From assembly GCA_014529385.2 (NCBI GenBank), contig CM043959.1, forward strand, positions 58,630,753-58,694,752: DNA of 64,000 nucleotides, read 5' to 3'. Position numbers and translations under genes: made by a program. Origin of the DNA: Adiantum capillus-veneris (Eukaryota; Streptophyta; Polypodiopsida; Polypodiales; Pteridaceae). Numbering within the stretch: position 1 is the stretch's first letter; every line of letters starts with the position of its first letter. Under the pieces are notes generated by a model, which was not told the DNA's origin, did not search any database, and was given only the letters and a program-made list of their open reading frames with translations. Shown in pieces: positions 1 through 11,270 of the stretch.

Positions 1-3000
1 AGCCTTCATACGTCCTTGCACTACGAGGGGCTACCTCTATGACGTACCACCAGTTTGATGTAGACTTTGTAGGATGAAATATTACCTGCCAGAGCCACAT
101 AACTTACATGAGAGCTTTCAAGCACATAACTTGTAAAAGGGGGATGTTAACTATTTACATACTTACTTGTTCACAATGCTCGGGTAGTACGAAAGTGTCT
201 CTTAGGTCAGTCCATTTCTTAGTAGAATCCACCTCAAGAAAACCAGACTCTCCTCTACGCACAGTAGCGTTGCGACCCTCCATGATTATCTTGAACCATT
301 GTACGTCGAACAAGTCGACAAAAAATCCTCTGTAATCGATCCTCAAAATCTCTTGCAGCGTGCCGAAGTAAGTGAGTTCCGCCACCACAGGATCTGCATC
401 AGAGGAACGTCGTCGACTAGACTGTTCAAATTTTGCCATGATTCCACAATCTTGAGTAAAACGCTTTTTGTCGATTCGTTCCACCCTAAAATGTCGACCT
501 TTACACCATGCTGCTGTGTATGACTTATACTACAACGAACAAAGATTATGAGTGGCCGTTCAAACGTTTATAAATAAAGTCACTTGCTAGTCATACATTG
601 CAAACTTACCTTGGTCGCGCAACCCCGAGAGTACTACCACTCTTCTTTATTCACTTCGTCACCGCATTGTTGTGCGCTTTTCAATTGGTTGTGCAACCAT
701 CTTAAGCTCATGAAGGTTGGTAGGCTCTCCAGAACCGCTGGATAGTGCATCGGTGGTCGTCTTCCCCGTCTCGATTCGTGCCCTTTGTCGCTCTTGCTTT
801 GCATCCTCATATTGTGAAATCCACCTTTGCATCACTGGATTGTGAAGCATGCAAAATCGGTTGATTTTAGCCTCTAGATCTTCCGTCATCTTCTTCTCAA
901 CACCGAGATTGCACATGACAATCCCAGATATGAACTCATCATCTATGGTTCGCCATAGCGTGTCCCGGGATTTATCAAATCCGTCTAGCCACTCTCCAAT
1001 GTACACTAGGGACTCTGATACCAACCAACCTTCTGCCATGCTACCCTCCGGACATGCCTTTTGACGCACATATCCCTTAAGCGTTTTCATGAAACGCTCT
1101 AAGAAGAACATCCATCTGGAATGAACTGTGCCAGCTATTTCCACCTCATCAACTATGTGAACAAGAAGATGCACCTGAATGGTTAGCATTGTAGTAGGAA
1201 AATGTTTCTCAAACATGCACACAAGCTCCGCAGCATTTAGTTTGGCGAATGGTATGGAGTCTACGTTGATCTCCTTTTGTGAGATCCATTGCACCAGCTT
1301 TGCAAGTTTGTAGATTGTGTTACGGATGTCGAGAGACAAACATCCCTCAATGGCAACCGGTAAAATAAACTGTAAAGTATGTGCAGCAATGATATTAAAG
1401 TCCACATTTTATGCAATGATATTAAAGTCCACTATGAACGTACCTGACACATTTTATGCCAATCGTGTGACTTCAAACCGGTAAGCTTTCCTTCTTTAGT
1501 AAAACACGTTCGGAGCGAGTGCATTACGCCAGTGGGGGTCCGCAAAGATCGAATGGTCTCTTTTACTTTGCGTTCTTGGGCTCCTGTGAAAATCCATGGT
1601 GCTTTAGGGAGTTTTATCGATCCATCAGACGCTGTTTGCGGCCAATATTGCTCCATACGATCCACATTTCTAAGGTCAACTCTGGCTCCCAAAGTATCTT
1701 TCTTGCCGGTCAAATGGTCCCATAGTAGATTACCCACATTCTTGAATATGTGCATTGGATCGAGCAAGTGATTGATCATGAGTCGGGGCCAGTATGGTAA
1801 CTCGTACCATAGAGATAGTCTCTTCATCCCTGGAGGCAATCCGTGATCGCACATCTCCTTCTGCTCTAACCATGCTTGTGCAGACATCCTTGGTGGCTCT
1901 CTTCCCAAAAAGCCGTCGCGTAACACATGCTTCTTTGGAAGATACGCTTGATGACCTTCGTAGATTTTCTTCTTCAGTGAGGGTGCCCTACGTGCATTCA
2001 GTCTAGGTCCACATGTGACACATGCTCTGTATCCGCTTGTTTGAAGCCCTGCATGTATACACATGATAATAGATCAACTATGGGAAAAAACAAGATTTAC
2101 AGTGTCTGAGTGAGGAGTGTCAATAGATCACCTGAGCATTCTGTTAGCCCGGGATAGTCATGCATGGTCCACATTAGAATGCCTCTAATCAAAGCATTCC
2201 GTTGTCCTGTGTGTCGGCTCATATCCACCACCTCTATGCCAATCCACAATTGTTGTAGCTCTTCCAATAGTGGACGAAGATACACATCCATATTCCCCAC
2301 TTTATATCGCCCTGGCACAATCAAGCTTAGCCATAGGTGCCCCTTCTTCGTAGTCAACCACGGGGGAATGTTGTAGTTGACGATGACAACGGGCCATACA
2401 CTGTAAGATGTTGATCTTTGACCAAATGGATTTACGCCATCCATAGCCAGGCCTAAGCGCAAATTTCGAGCTTCCCTGGCAAAATCCAACCATGTTCCAT
2501 CTATATGTTTCCACGCTACGCAATCTGCAGGAATTCGTAGCACACCATCCGAAGATTTATTCTCCTCATGCCATGATGCTAGGGAGGCCATGGACTTACA
2601 TTCGAAGAAATGCGTGATGCGAGGAAGCAGAGGGAAATGTCGCAAAACCTTTTGTGGAATTTTTGTCCCGTGGAGATCTACTCGATATCTTTCGGAATCA
2701 CATTTCGGACACTTCTCCATGTCTATGTATTCCCCTCTGAAAAGAATGCAGTCATTAGGACAAGCGTGGATAGAATTGTAATCCATCCCCAAGTTTCGCA
2801 AAATCTTTCTTGCTTCATCTCGGGAATCTGGCATCACATTGTCAGCTGGTAGTATGTGCTCTTTCAGCAATCTACACAACATAAAAATATGATACAGTCG
2901 TGTAAAAATCTATCAGATCATTATACATTTAGAGTTCTATTAAAGTAAACTAATTGTAATAGATCACCTGAAAAGCGCTGTGACGCTAGTGTCACTCCAT

Positions 3001-3500
3001 CCAAACTTTGCCTGCATGTTGAGAAGAACCAGGAGTGCTTTCAATCTAAACATAGGTGCTCCATTATACAATGGTGTATCGGCTTCACTTTTCATATCAT
3101 CATAGATAAGCCTTTCTGAATCCATGATCGTCTCGATCATTTCATCGATCTCGGGCTCAAACATTGCCTCGTTGGGAATGTGCTCTGCATGATCATCCCC
3201 CGAGCTGTCAGAGGCTACATCTTGTGGCCTCACATATGCTGCTTGACCAAAGCGCCTGCGAACACGTCTATTGGGTTGCAAGATTGCTGCTTGTTGGCCA
3301 GCGTCAGAGTCCGACGAGTTATAATTGGCAACAACTCGATCTATAATAGATGGATCGAACTCGCCAAATTCGCGAACGTGCTGCAAAGAAACACGTCTTG
3401 TCCGTTGCACAGCATGCTTGCATTGATTACAAGGACATAAGACCCTCGTTGAGAGATAGGTGTTTCGGTTGGACGGTCCCACATCCTCGTCGCTACTCAT
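1..3500 (-). CDS. TNP2-type CACTA transposase, multi-exon, 3' end outside window
   Basis: This encodes the cut-and-paste transposase of the CACTA element. Exons read from the junctions are 3500-2968, 2871-2132, 2048-1444, 1369-about 660, about 520-167 and 85-1 (continuing outside). Donors such as CAG|GTGATC and CAA|GTAAGT and acceptors such as TGTGTAG| and ATGCAG| rejoin the frame exactly. The first exon holds a CPCNQC cysteine motif typical of the transposase-associated domain. Exon 2 is the Transposase_21 core, with MDGVNPFGQRS and a long conserved block. Exon 3 has the LLDPMHIFKNVGNLLWDHL block. Exon 4 matches the DUF4218 region (FVRE-like YVRQKACPEGSMAEG) and exons 5-6 match the DUF4216 region (LFDVQWF, then WWYVIEVAPR). 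The start at 3500 is the first ATG of an open exon; an upstream exon cannot be excluded. Family assignment is firm; the exon 4/5 junction is not resolved. Confidence 0.88.
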
Positions 3501-3562
3501 AATGAGGATAAAAAAATTATAACCTGGACAACAAATTTAATATTCTATTGGCATTCTTCGTC

Positions 3563-3600
<38 letters not shown>

Positions 3601-4749
3601 ACCTCACATTCTCTAGTCATGTCCAATCCCCGCACACCTCGGTCTAGAGGTGCACGGAGATCAGAACCACCGGGTTATAATCTCGTCTTTATTGGTCAAT
3701 ACCTATATTTGTGGGTACAAGAAATCTACACACCCACGTCTACATGATACTGCATGTAGTGGACAAAACCCCTTTGCCTCTTCTCTAGCTGTAGCACTTC
3801 ACTTCATCTTAACATCTTTTCACAGTAGATCTTTTCACTGTTCGTCTAACTCTAAACCCTAAACCGTAAGTAATTCTTGCGTGGACTAGCTCGATCTAAC
3901 GTAAATAAGCGTAAATCTAACTAAAAATAAAGCTAAATCTAATTTAACGTAAGTCTAATGACTAGAGGTTGTCTAGATGGTCATTGTGTCGGGGATGTAG
4001 TGACTCTTGCCACCCTGAAGATCCACCTTCTTCCCTATCTTCTGAAGACATTTCACCAGTACTTTTGGATCGACGGAGCCCACCATGAGTGAAGGCAGCA
4101 ATACCCTATATTCCATTGAGGGCTTTCTTCACCCGCTTCATGCAGGCATCGCAGTCTATGGAGACCTAAATCTAATCTAATATAACGTAAATCTAAATCT
4201 AGCTTAAATAAACGTAAATCTAGTTAAAAATAAACCTAAATCTAATTTAATGTAAGTCTACATATAACCTAATCTTTAACGTCTTTTAAGATAGTTTCCT
4301 ACGACGTTATAACTCTCTTCTTCTTGTGTGTGTGCGTGTGTGTGGATGTGTGTGCCAATAAAAAGAGATAAATGGTATAACCTTTCTATCACCCATGCCA
4401 AGTATGATAGATTGATTATGCCATTTCCCTCTTGAATAATAGGTCTTGAGTTCAACTCCTCGTCGGCTAGATCTTTAGGTCTTTTAATTTTAATTAGTTT
4501 CCTACGACGTTAAATTAGTTTCTCTCTCTTTCTCTCTCAATGTGTGTGCGTTTTTTTGGATCGTATGCACGTTTTCTCTCTCTTTTCCTCTCTCAATGTG
4601 TGCGTTTTTTGTTTATGCATGTTCTCTCTCTCTTTTCCTCTCTCAATGCGTGCGTTTTTTGTTTATGCATGCTCTCTCTCTCTTTTTCTCTCTCAATGTG
4701 TGTGTGCATTCTTTGTTTATGTATGTGTGTGTGCGTTTTTGTTTTTGTT

Positions 4750-4801
<52 letters not shown>

Positions 4802-4820
4802 AACACTATGTGTGTGTGTA

Positions 4821-4855
<35 letters not shown>

Positions 4856-4952
4856 AAGAGGGGAAGGGAACATGAGAATGAGGAGAGGGAAGGAGCATAC
4901 CTGGCTCTCCTTCCTCTCCTCGTGTGTGTGTGTGTGTGTGTGTGTGGAGAAG

Positions 4953-4995
<43 letters not shown>

Positions 4996-5088
4996 GGGAG
5001 AGCGTTACCTGCTCCTTGCTTGAGGGCGCCGAAAAACTCAGATCTGAGATCTGAGTTTTTGGGCGTGCTCGGTTATTTTTTTACCCCA
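3501..5088. repeat. CACTA 5' leader with CT, GT and GA microsatellites
   Basis: There is no convincing gene here. It contains a (CT)n run at about 3566-3599, a degenerate TTTCTCTCTC/TGTGTGCG tandem field at about 4518-4735, (CT)n at 4753-4798, (GT)n near 4805-4832 and 4922-4944, and (GA)n at 4958-4992. Repetitive Leu-Ser and Cys-Val reading frames in this region are by-products of the dinucleotide runs. A telo-box-like AAACCCTAAACC lies at about 3852-3864, upstream of the transposase. The stretch 3890-4310 repeats short phrases around 'taaatctaa' without coding potential. Confidence 0.6.
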
Positions 5089-5223
5089 GCCGGCGTCGCT
5101 ATGAGCGTCGTAAATTTCTTTGTAAATTTGCGACACTCATAGCGACGCTTATAGCGACGCTGGGATTTTTTTTTTTGAGCGTCGCTGTGTGAGCGTCGCT
5201 AATATGAAGAGCCTCTTGTAGTG
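5089..5223 (-). repeat. CACTA terminal inverted repeat and subterminal repeats
   Basis: The nine-base word AGCGTCGCT or its complement AGCGACGCT occurs at least five times within 135 bp: near 5092, 5138, 5150, 5177 and 5191. Arrays of short motifs in both orientations next to a CACTACAAGA terminus are the binding sites of the accessory DNA-binding protein (TNPA/TNP1 class) in known CACTA elements. Here the position and density show the array directly; the binding role is inferred from the family. Confidence 0.8.
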
Positions 5224-5856
5224 CACATAGATCTATTGAGCACCACACTCCAATCAAACCTACATGCACACACAAGCAAAAGAGAGCAATCACACAAGAT
5301 TAGAGCGGGATTAATCACTAATTAGTTACGATCTAGCTAATCAAAGCATCATTGGAAATCAGAAGAAGTATGAGAGAGACATAGTGAAAGAAAATCAAGC
5401 ATTGATTAGTGTTAATCAAGTCGCATAAGCAAGGAGAAGCTCAAGGACTCCATAGCCACACACCTCAAGAGCTCTCACCAAAGAATGCTCTCGACAAATG
5501 AGCTTGAGAACCCCTATTTTCTTTTACACACTGTCTTATATACCTAGGGTAGAAATATGCAATGTCCGGATGCCCAAGGCCTTTAGGGCTTCACCACTTA
5601 CTGAATATGGAACCTAGACAGACTAACTGGCTTTTTCTTTATAGCTTGGAACTCCCATTGAGCCTGTAACACATTAAAAATATTACAATGGCTTGGAATA
5701 AATAAATCGGGAATTTACAATACATGGCCATTTTGGAAAATGTAAAAAATGTGGAACTCCAATCTTCACTACTTCTTTGTATTCATCCTCGATGTGCATT
5801 TATACGTCTTCTATCTTTAGCAGCTTTTGTTAATTGATGGTGTCTTAGTTAACAAC
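5224..5856. other. Stretch between CACTA end and gypsy gag, no gene seen
   Basis: AT-rich sequence without a supported coding region. It should contain the leader, and perhaps the 5' LTR, of the gypsy element whose gag begins at 5857, but I could not find a clear LTR boundary or a primer binding site. Confidence 0.4.
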
Positions 5857-7345
5857 ATGCCAAAGAAGTATGGTGGATCGAGAGATCCATACGCTCATGT
5901 TTTCATTTTTAAGTAGGATTAAGAACAGATCAAATAGAAAATTTCCACACATAGTATGAGGGATTTGGTTTGACACTAGAGAGAACGGTGTTGACTCAAT
6001 TTCAACCACTAAATAGTAGAGATTTCCTGAACATGGATCAACTCTTACGAGAGTTTGTGGAGAAATTCTCTAAGAGGGGGATCAAGCACAACACAGTTTC
6101 TCAAATTTATACAGGCTTCAAGCAGAAAGAAAATAAAAAGGTGAAGGAAGCTTCACTTCATTTTAAGCAATCGATCGAAAGATGTCCAGCGTGAGAGTTA
6201 CCACAAGATGATTGCTTATTGGTTCTCTTTATTGAGGGCTTGAGAAAAAAAACTCTCAAAAAGGACTTACACTACAAGCATGCACAACATTTGAACAGGT
6301 CACTAGGGAAGCATTGTACCTGGTTGACATTTGCAAAACATACAACGAGGTAACTAAGGATGTAGAGACCAATACTAGCAGTGCCTCTTCTACCACCAAT
6401 GAGTCTGCTGCAAAACGTAGTGCTCCTACTTCAATCACACAAAATGTGGACCAGTTAGTCAAAGAAGTGGTTCACAAAATTAATCAGACCTACATGCAAA
6501 ATCCTAATATGAGACCGCGACAACCACAAGTAGTCAATGCTCCAAGAATGTTGAAGTTGTGTGCCATAGAGAAAAAATACATGAACCATGACACTAGTGA
6601 GTGCTTCTATAATCCGAATTACGTGAGGAAACGACATTATGGACCATCGACAATGCAACAATTGCCAACACCTCCAAGATACTAGATTGGACCTCATAAC
6701 ACAATAGAAGGAGGGGATAAACCACAACTAGTATTGGGGAAACAACTGCCTTTACCTCATGATAATCGGTCCATTGTGCATTATGCACAACTGATAGAGT
6801 CTCTATAACTTAGTTGATGATGCCACCAATTGTTTATTATGAGGATCCAGTCAAAGTTCACGTGAGGGAGACAAAGGGTGTAGCTTATACCCATGATGAG
6901 AGTCCATAATGAGCTAGTGCCGACAAAACTACCGAACCTTCATCTATGGCTCAAATATCTAGAAATAAGTTTACGACGGATGAAAATACAATTATGTTCA
7001 TAGAAAACTAGAACTACGAGCCTAGGTGTTACCCGCATAGGACAGGCTAGCCAAATGAGTGGCACCACTAGCAGTTTGACGTGAGGGCCTATGTTATAAA
7101 GGTGGAGGTGGCTATTGGGCAAGAGAATATCCCCATACAGGTCAACAAATTTTTTTTTTGGATTTTGTGATGGGTGCGGGAGAGCTCACTTGATTCAAAA
7201 TTTTGCAAAGAACCCTAAAAATCTAGAGAAGGAAACTGTCAATGTCATAGGAATTTTACCATGCACAAGTAGATCGGAGTCTGAGCCAACAATATCAGTC
7301 AATGTGATGACTCGATCTCAAGCTCAAGAAGCGGAAAAATATTAG
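5857..7345 (+). pseudogene. gag: gypsy gag remnant with degenerate zinc knuckles
   Basis: The reading starts MPKKYGGSRDPYAHVFIFK at 5857, the usual opening of a plant gypsy gag, and continues through LNMDQLLREFVEKFSKRG, a typical capsid helix region, in shifting frames with stops (e.g. the TGA at 6192). Near 6560-6630 a C-x-H-x-C cluster (MNHDTSECF) looks like a nucleocapsid finger. A second one near 7160-7200 (CDGCGRAHLIQNF) has the CCHC spacing but Phe in place of the last Cys. A Lys-rich segment follows at 7442-7726. The protein would package the element's RNA; this copy cannot make it in one piece. Confidence 0.7.
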
Positions 7346-8477
7346 CCTAAAGCGGACAATTTAAAACTTCCCATAAAACCCAAATTTGAAAACGGATCAA
7401 TCAAAACTCAAAGAAAATCATGGGAAGCCAAACGTGACAAAATGAAAGCAAAGAGACTGAAGGAGAAAACAACTTCGGATATAGAATTTAACCAAACAAA
7501 AGAACTGCTTAAACACAAGCAAGAGAGCAAGAAAGATGCAAAAAAATCAAAAGAATCCAAGACTAATTTAGGCAGTTCGGTCTTGGTGGAAAAGGTGGAT
7601 GAGCAACTAGACACAATGTTGCAAGTCTATGAGAAAAGGCTCAATAAAAACCAATTTTTAGAACAAATACTACTAATCTATTTGCATCCAGAAGACAAAA
7701 ACAAAAGAATAGAGGTGTGCAAATGACTTGTAGAAACTCTTCAAGCCCTCTGGAGGTCCAAAAACTCCTGAGCCTATAATGCTTGAGTTGCAAGAAAAGA
7801 AAACACAGGAACGCGTGGGGAAACCAACACAAGTGAAAAACATAATATTCAAGGATTCTATGACTGGTGTGGAAGGGATCCTTTGCTCGTAAATTACGTT
7901 CAAACTTCGGATAATAAAATCAAATTTGTGAAATAATCAAGGAGGAGCCCTGTACTAGTGGGATTGTCACAAACACAACAATTGAGGGTAAATCTTTGAA
8001 GATGCAACCAATTCCTGAGGTAGAAGAACCGTGGCTACAATCACTGTGGAAAACAATCACAAACAAAAAAGACAAAAGTACCACATTGCTATCAACACCA
8101 ATCCACAAAATAAACATGGTGCAGGAACAGAGGTTTTTGTAGAGAGAAAACTTGCAACCATAGGAACTTTAACATCCTTTGTAAGAGAATATGAGACAAT
8201 ATCTGAGGTAAGAATTGTACTATCCGAGTGAAATTCTATTCCACAAGCGACGGATGCAAAGAGCTTGCATGATTTATTATCTTTTACTAAAGATGCACAA
8301 TCACTCTCACAGAGATTTTGAAAATCAAACCATATTTATGGGGACAAATGAGCAAAAATCTAGAAAAGATGGGAGTGAAGATCCAACCAAAAGATGACCT
8401 TGTGGAGGAAATTAAGGAAAAAAAAATCTTGAGAAACCAAAAGCGAAACCTGTCCCAATGAATAAGGTAGAAGAGTA
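7346..8477 (+). pseudogene. gag-pol linker, Lys/Glu-rich, frame-broken
   Basis: The longest open piece (7442-7726) is strongly Lys/Glu-rich and likely coiled coil, without a domain I can name. Further short open pieces at 8031-8231 and 8215-8397 lie in other frames. Position between gag and protease suggests the variable linker of the polyprotein. Confidence 0.45.
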
Positions 8478-8810
8478 TTGCAAAGGGGAAGAAGGAAACA
8501 CCACCTTACCCTTGGAATACAAAGGAGTAATGAAACATCAATACTTGACAGTGGGCCCAGAATAGATACTGCTACAAAAGGAAACTTGGAGAAATGGGGA
8601 AGGCCAGCTCTCAAAAAATTGCATATGAAGCTGCAATTAGCCGACGGGTATGTGGAAAGACCCTTGGGAATGTTGGAACAAGTGAGAGTATCCTCATGTG
8701 GGATAGAATACAAACACACCTTTGTAGTAGTAGATTTTGGAAAAGGCAATAGTTTTGAAGTTATTTTGGGGCAACCCTTTATGTGTCAACATAAAATGGT
8801 TCAAGCCTAG
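8478..8810 (+). pseudogene. gypsy retropepsin-like aspartic protease domain
   Basis: The 110-aa open segment contains LDSG (a D-S/T-G catalytic signature) followed by the flap-side LQLADGYVERPLGMLEQV and, after about 30 residues, FVVVDF and EVILGQPFM. These are the hallmark blocks of plant gypsy retropepsins (LADGS..P.G...V and ILGRPFL). Loss of the residues expected right after the DSG (Ala/Glu) and the flanking stop codons suggest an inactive copy. The enzyme would process the Gag-Pol polyprotein. Confidence 0.7.
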
Positions 8811-9965
8811 GGCTATGACCATCTCTACTTACAACACAAGGGAGTCATAACCACGGTGAACACTAAGGACCATAGTTACAGGGGCATAAAACAAACTCCA
8901 ATAAAGACATTGCTGTCACTACAGACAACAAAACAGAGATGCCAGCTTGGCTAGTGAAGGGTACTCACATTTGGATGTGCAGGGACAACAAAATGAGAGA
9001 GTCTTAGAAAGGGAGATTGAATCCTAGAGTGTTCAATAGAAGACGATAACTACATGAAGGAACCATTTCTAGAGGAGTTGTTTGAACCCTTTGGATCAGA
9101 GAAAATACCGGCGACACTTGATGTCTGCGTAGATGAAGTGACCAATACTACGTTTTGTGACAAAGATGGTTACGATATAAGACCCTTTCTAATGATATCC
9201 ATTGTCACTGAAAATGAAAGCATTTCTAAAACAACTGAGATGGAACAAACAAGCGATTACAAACGAATAGTGGACGAAATTTCCATACGGGACCTTTCAC
9301 AAGATGACGAGGATAAATACTATGATTCAAGGAGCTATGCATTAGGGAATGATGCGGGAGACGAACTCTCAAGTGGTTTTGAAAACGAAAATGCAAAAGA
9401 ACAATTTGAGCCATTTTTCTACGCATTTCCTAATAAAAAAATGCAAAGAAAAAGTATATATCATATGAGACAAACTAAACAACAAAACAAAATTGAGAAA
9501 CCCATGCCGAAATTGATGATCAAAATGAAATATCTCATGCTCATAGGAGAAGATGATTGTGTTCGAGACAAAATCACACGAAAACCCTTGAAATTGACTA
9601 GTTTTCGGGCAAACTCAAAGAAACAAAGCAAAAAGAAACCAAAAGATAAGACCAAAGAAACAACAAAATTTGAATGCAAAAACGAATATCAGAGGTTAAA
9701 ACAGACATTGAAGGAGGTTTGAACTACAACAATGGAAAGTAAGGGAGACTCCAACTCAAAAAAATATGATGCATCCTCTCATTACAAGAAATACACAATT
9801 TAGAACCGACGTATAGTGGTGGAACAACCTACGTGAGAGCCTAAGGAACCGAGAACATTGTATGATGGACCTAAAAATGCAAAGAAAATTGATTTGAATT
9901 AACTAGGAGAAGAACCAAGAGCAGCTTATAAAGCCACATATCTTATCGAGGAAGGGGAACAACTG
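8811..9965 (+). pseudogene. protease-RT spacer with a 222-aa acidic/basic ORF (9054-9722)
   Basis: One ORF of 222 aa is open. Its first two thirds are acidic (runs such as DLSQDDEDKYYD) and the end is Lys-rich. I see no catalytic motif. In gypsy elements the region between protease and RT is poorly conserved, so this fits a spacer. The stretch 9723-9965 leads into the RT in broken frames. Confidence 0.5.
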
Positions 9966-10637
9966 TTGATATTTACCCTCAAACAATATAAAGATGTGTT
10001 TGCCTGGTCTCACAAAGATATGAAAGGGGTAGATCCTAGTATTTGCCAACACACGATTCCCTTGAAGAGTGATGCTGAACCGTGTCGACAACGTCCATAC
10101 ACTTACAATGAGATCTTTGCAAAGAAAATTAAGGAAGACATAGGTAAAGTGAAAGAGGATGAGTTTATCTATGAGATTGAACACACGGAGTGGGTGTCAC
10201 CAATTGTAGTGGTGCCTAAAAATAATGGTAAACTATGAGTGTGTGTAAATTTCAAACATGTGAACACTACTACAATCAGAGACAACTATCCCTTACCCAT
10301 CACTAATCATGTGGTTGAAAGGGTTGTTGGAAAGGAAACTTACATCTTTCTAGATGGTTTTTCACGCTATAACCAATTCACAATAAAGATGGAGGATCAA
10401 CACAAAACTACCTTTGCTACAGAATGGGACATATTTGCATGTCGAGTAATGCCATTTGGTATAACCAGTGTGCCTGCCGCATTCCAAATACTGATGAGTC
10501 ATGCATTCAAGGAATATCTAAGACAATCCTTAGAAATTTATATGGATGACCTATGTGTGCATTCTCTCCATGAAGATAAACATGTTGAGCATTTGAAGAA
10601 GGTCTTTGAAAAAGCAGAATGCATGGTATCTGCCTAA
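9966..10637 (+). pseudogene. gypsy reverse transcriptase remnant
   Basis: The reading opens with FAWSHKDMKGVDPSICQH, the standard gypsy approach to the RT fingers, then SPIVVVPKNNGKL. One in-frame TGA (10236-10238) interrupts it and the frame continues VCVNFKHVN (RT motif 2), LDGFSRYNQ (first catalytic Asp), MPFGITSVPAAFQ and the active-site YMDD at 10539-10550. The TGA sits where the family has Arg, consistent with a CGA-to-TGA change. After 10637 frames shift. The enzyme would copy the element's RNA to DNA. Confidence 0.88.
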
Positions 10638-11270
10638 ACACTGAGAAGTGTTTTTTTATGGTAAGACAATGTGGCATTTCTAATGACCTTGAAAAGATAC
10701 AAGTGATTGTTGCTCTTTCAAGACCAAAAAAACTGGAGAGGTACAAGCCTTTATGGGCCATTATGGATATTATCGCAGGTTCATTTACATGTACACGATC
10801 ATTGAAAAACCTCTCTACTCACTCATCATGAAATTTAAATGGAATGAGAAATGTGAGAAAGCATTTCAACAATTGAAGTAGAAACTTATTTTTGCTCCAA
10901 TTTTGAAAGCACTTGATTGAAATTATAATTTTCACGTCCATATAGATGCATCAGCTTACTCTATCTGATGTATCTTGGCTCAACTTGGAAAAACAACATG
11001 GATTTTTCAATATGTTACTCTAGTAGACAACTCAACAGAGTGGAATGGAATTACACGACCATAAAAAAAGAGGGCTTGGGAATGATCTACTCTATAAAAA
11101 AGTTTAAGCACTATTGTAATGGTTCCTAATATTGCTCGAGTTTGATTTCACGATGGTGTTCAAAAAGGGGACTACACACCAGAGAGTAGACCATTTGTCA
11201 CGAATGATACATGGGGAAGCTCCTTTAGGGATTGAAGATGATTTGCCTGATTCTTATCTCTGCAACATCT
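10638..11270 (+). pseudogene. gypsy RT connection and RNase H remnant
   Basis: In mixed frames one reads CFFMVRQ and GHYGYYRRF-like pieces, then FHVHIDASAYSI near 10930-10965, the start of a Ty3/gypsy RNase H fold with its first catalytic Asp, and YTTIKKEGLGMIYS-like text near 11050-11100. Several stops separate them. Confidence 0.75.

Larger units (their letters stand above)
1..5223 (-). mobile_element. CACTA (En/Spm) DNA transposon, 5' part, open at window start
   Basis: The outer end is seen at 5219-5223: read on the minus strand the sequence begins CACTACAAGAGGCTCTTC, the typical terminus of a CACTA element. Just inside it are clustered short repeats in both orientations, as expected of subterminal transposase-binding sites. 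The minus strand then carries a TNP2-type transposase in several exons that runs off the window at position 1. The 3' end, its inverted repeat and the 3-bp target duplication are therefore outside the window. About 1.5 kb between the terminus and the first coding exon is filled with CT, GT and GA microsatellites. Transposase exons are largely open, so this copy is less decayed than the neighbouring retroelements. Confidence 0.88.

Noticed and set aside
3852-3866. Telomere repeat array
   Set aside because: Only about one and a half CCCTAAA units; at most a telo-box.
4540-5023. Overlapping ORFs of up to 159 codons rich in Leu/Ser/Cys/Val
   Set aside because: They are translations of CT, GT and GA microsatellites; all frames are open for the same trivial reason.
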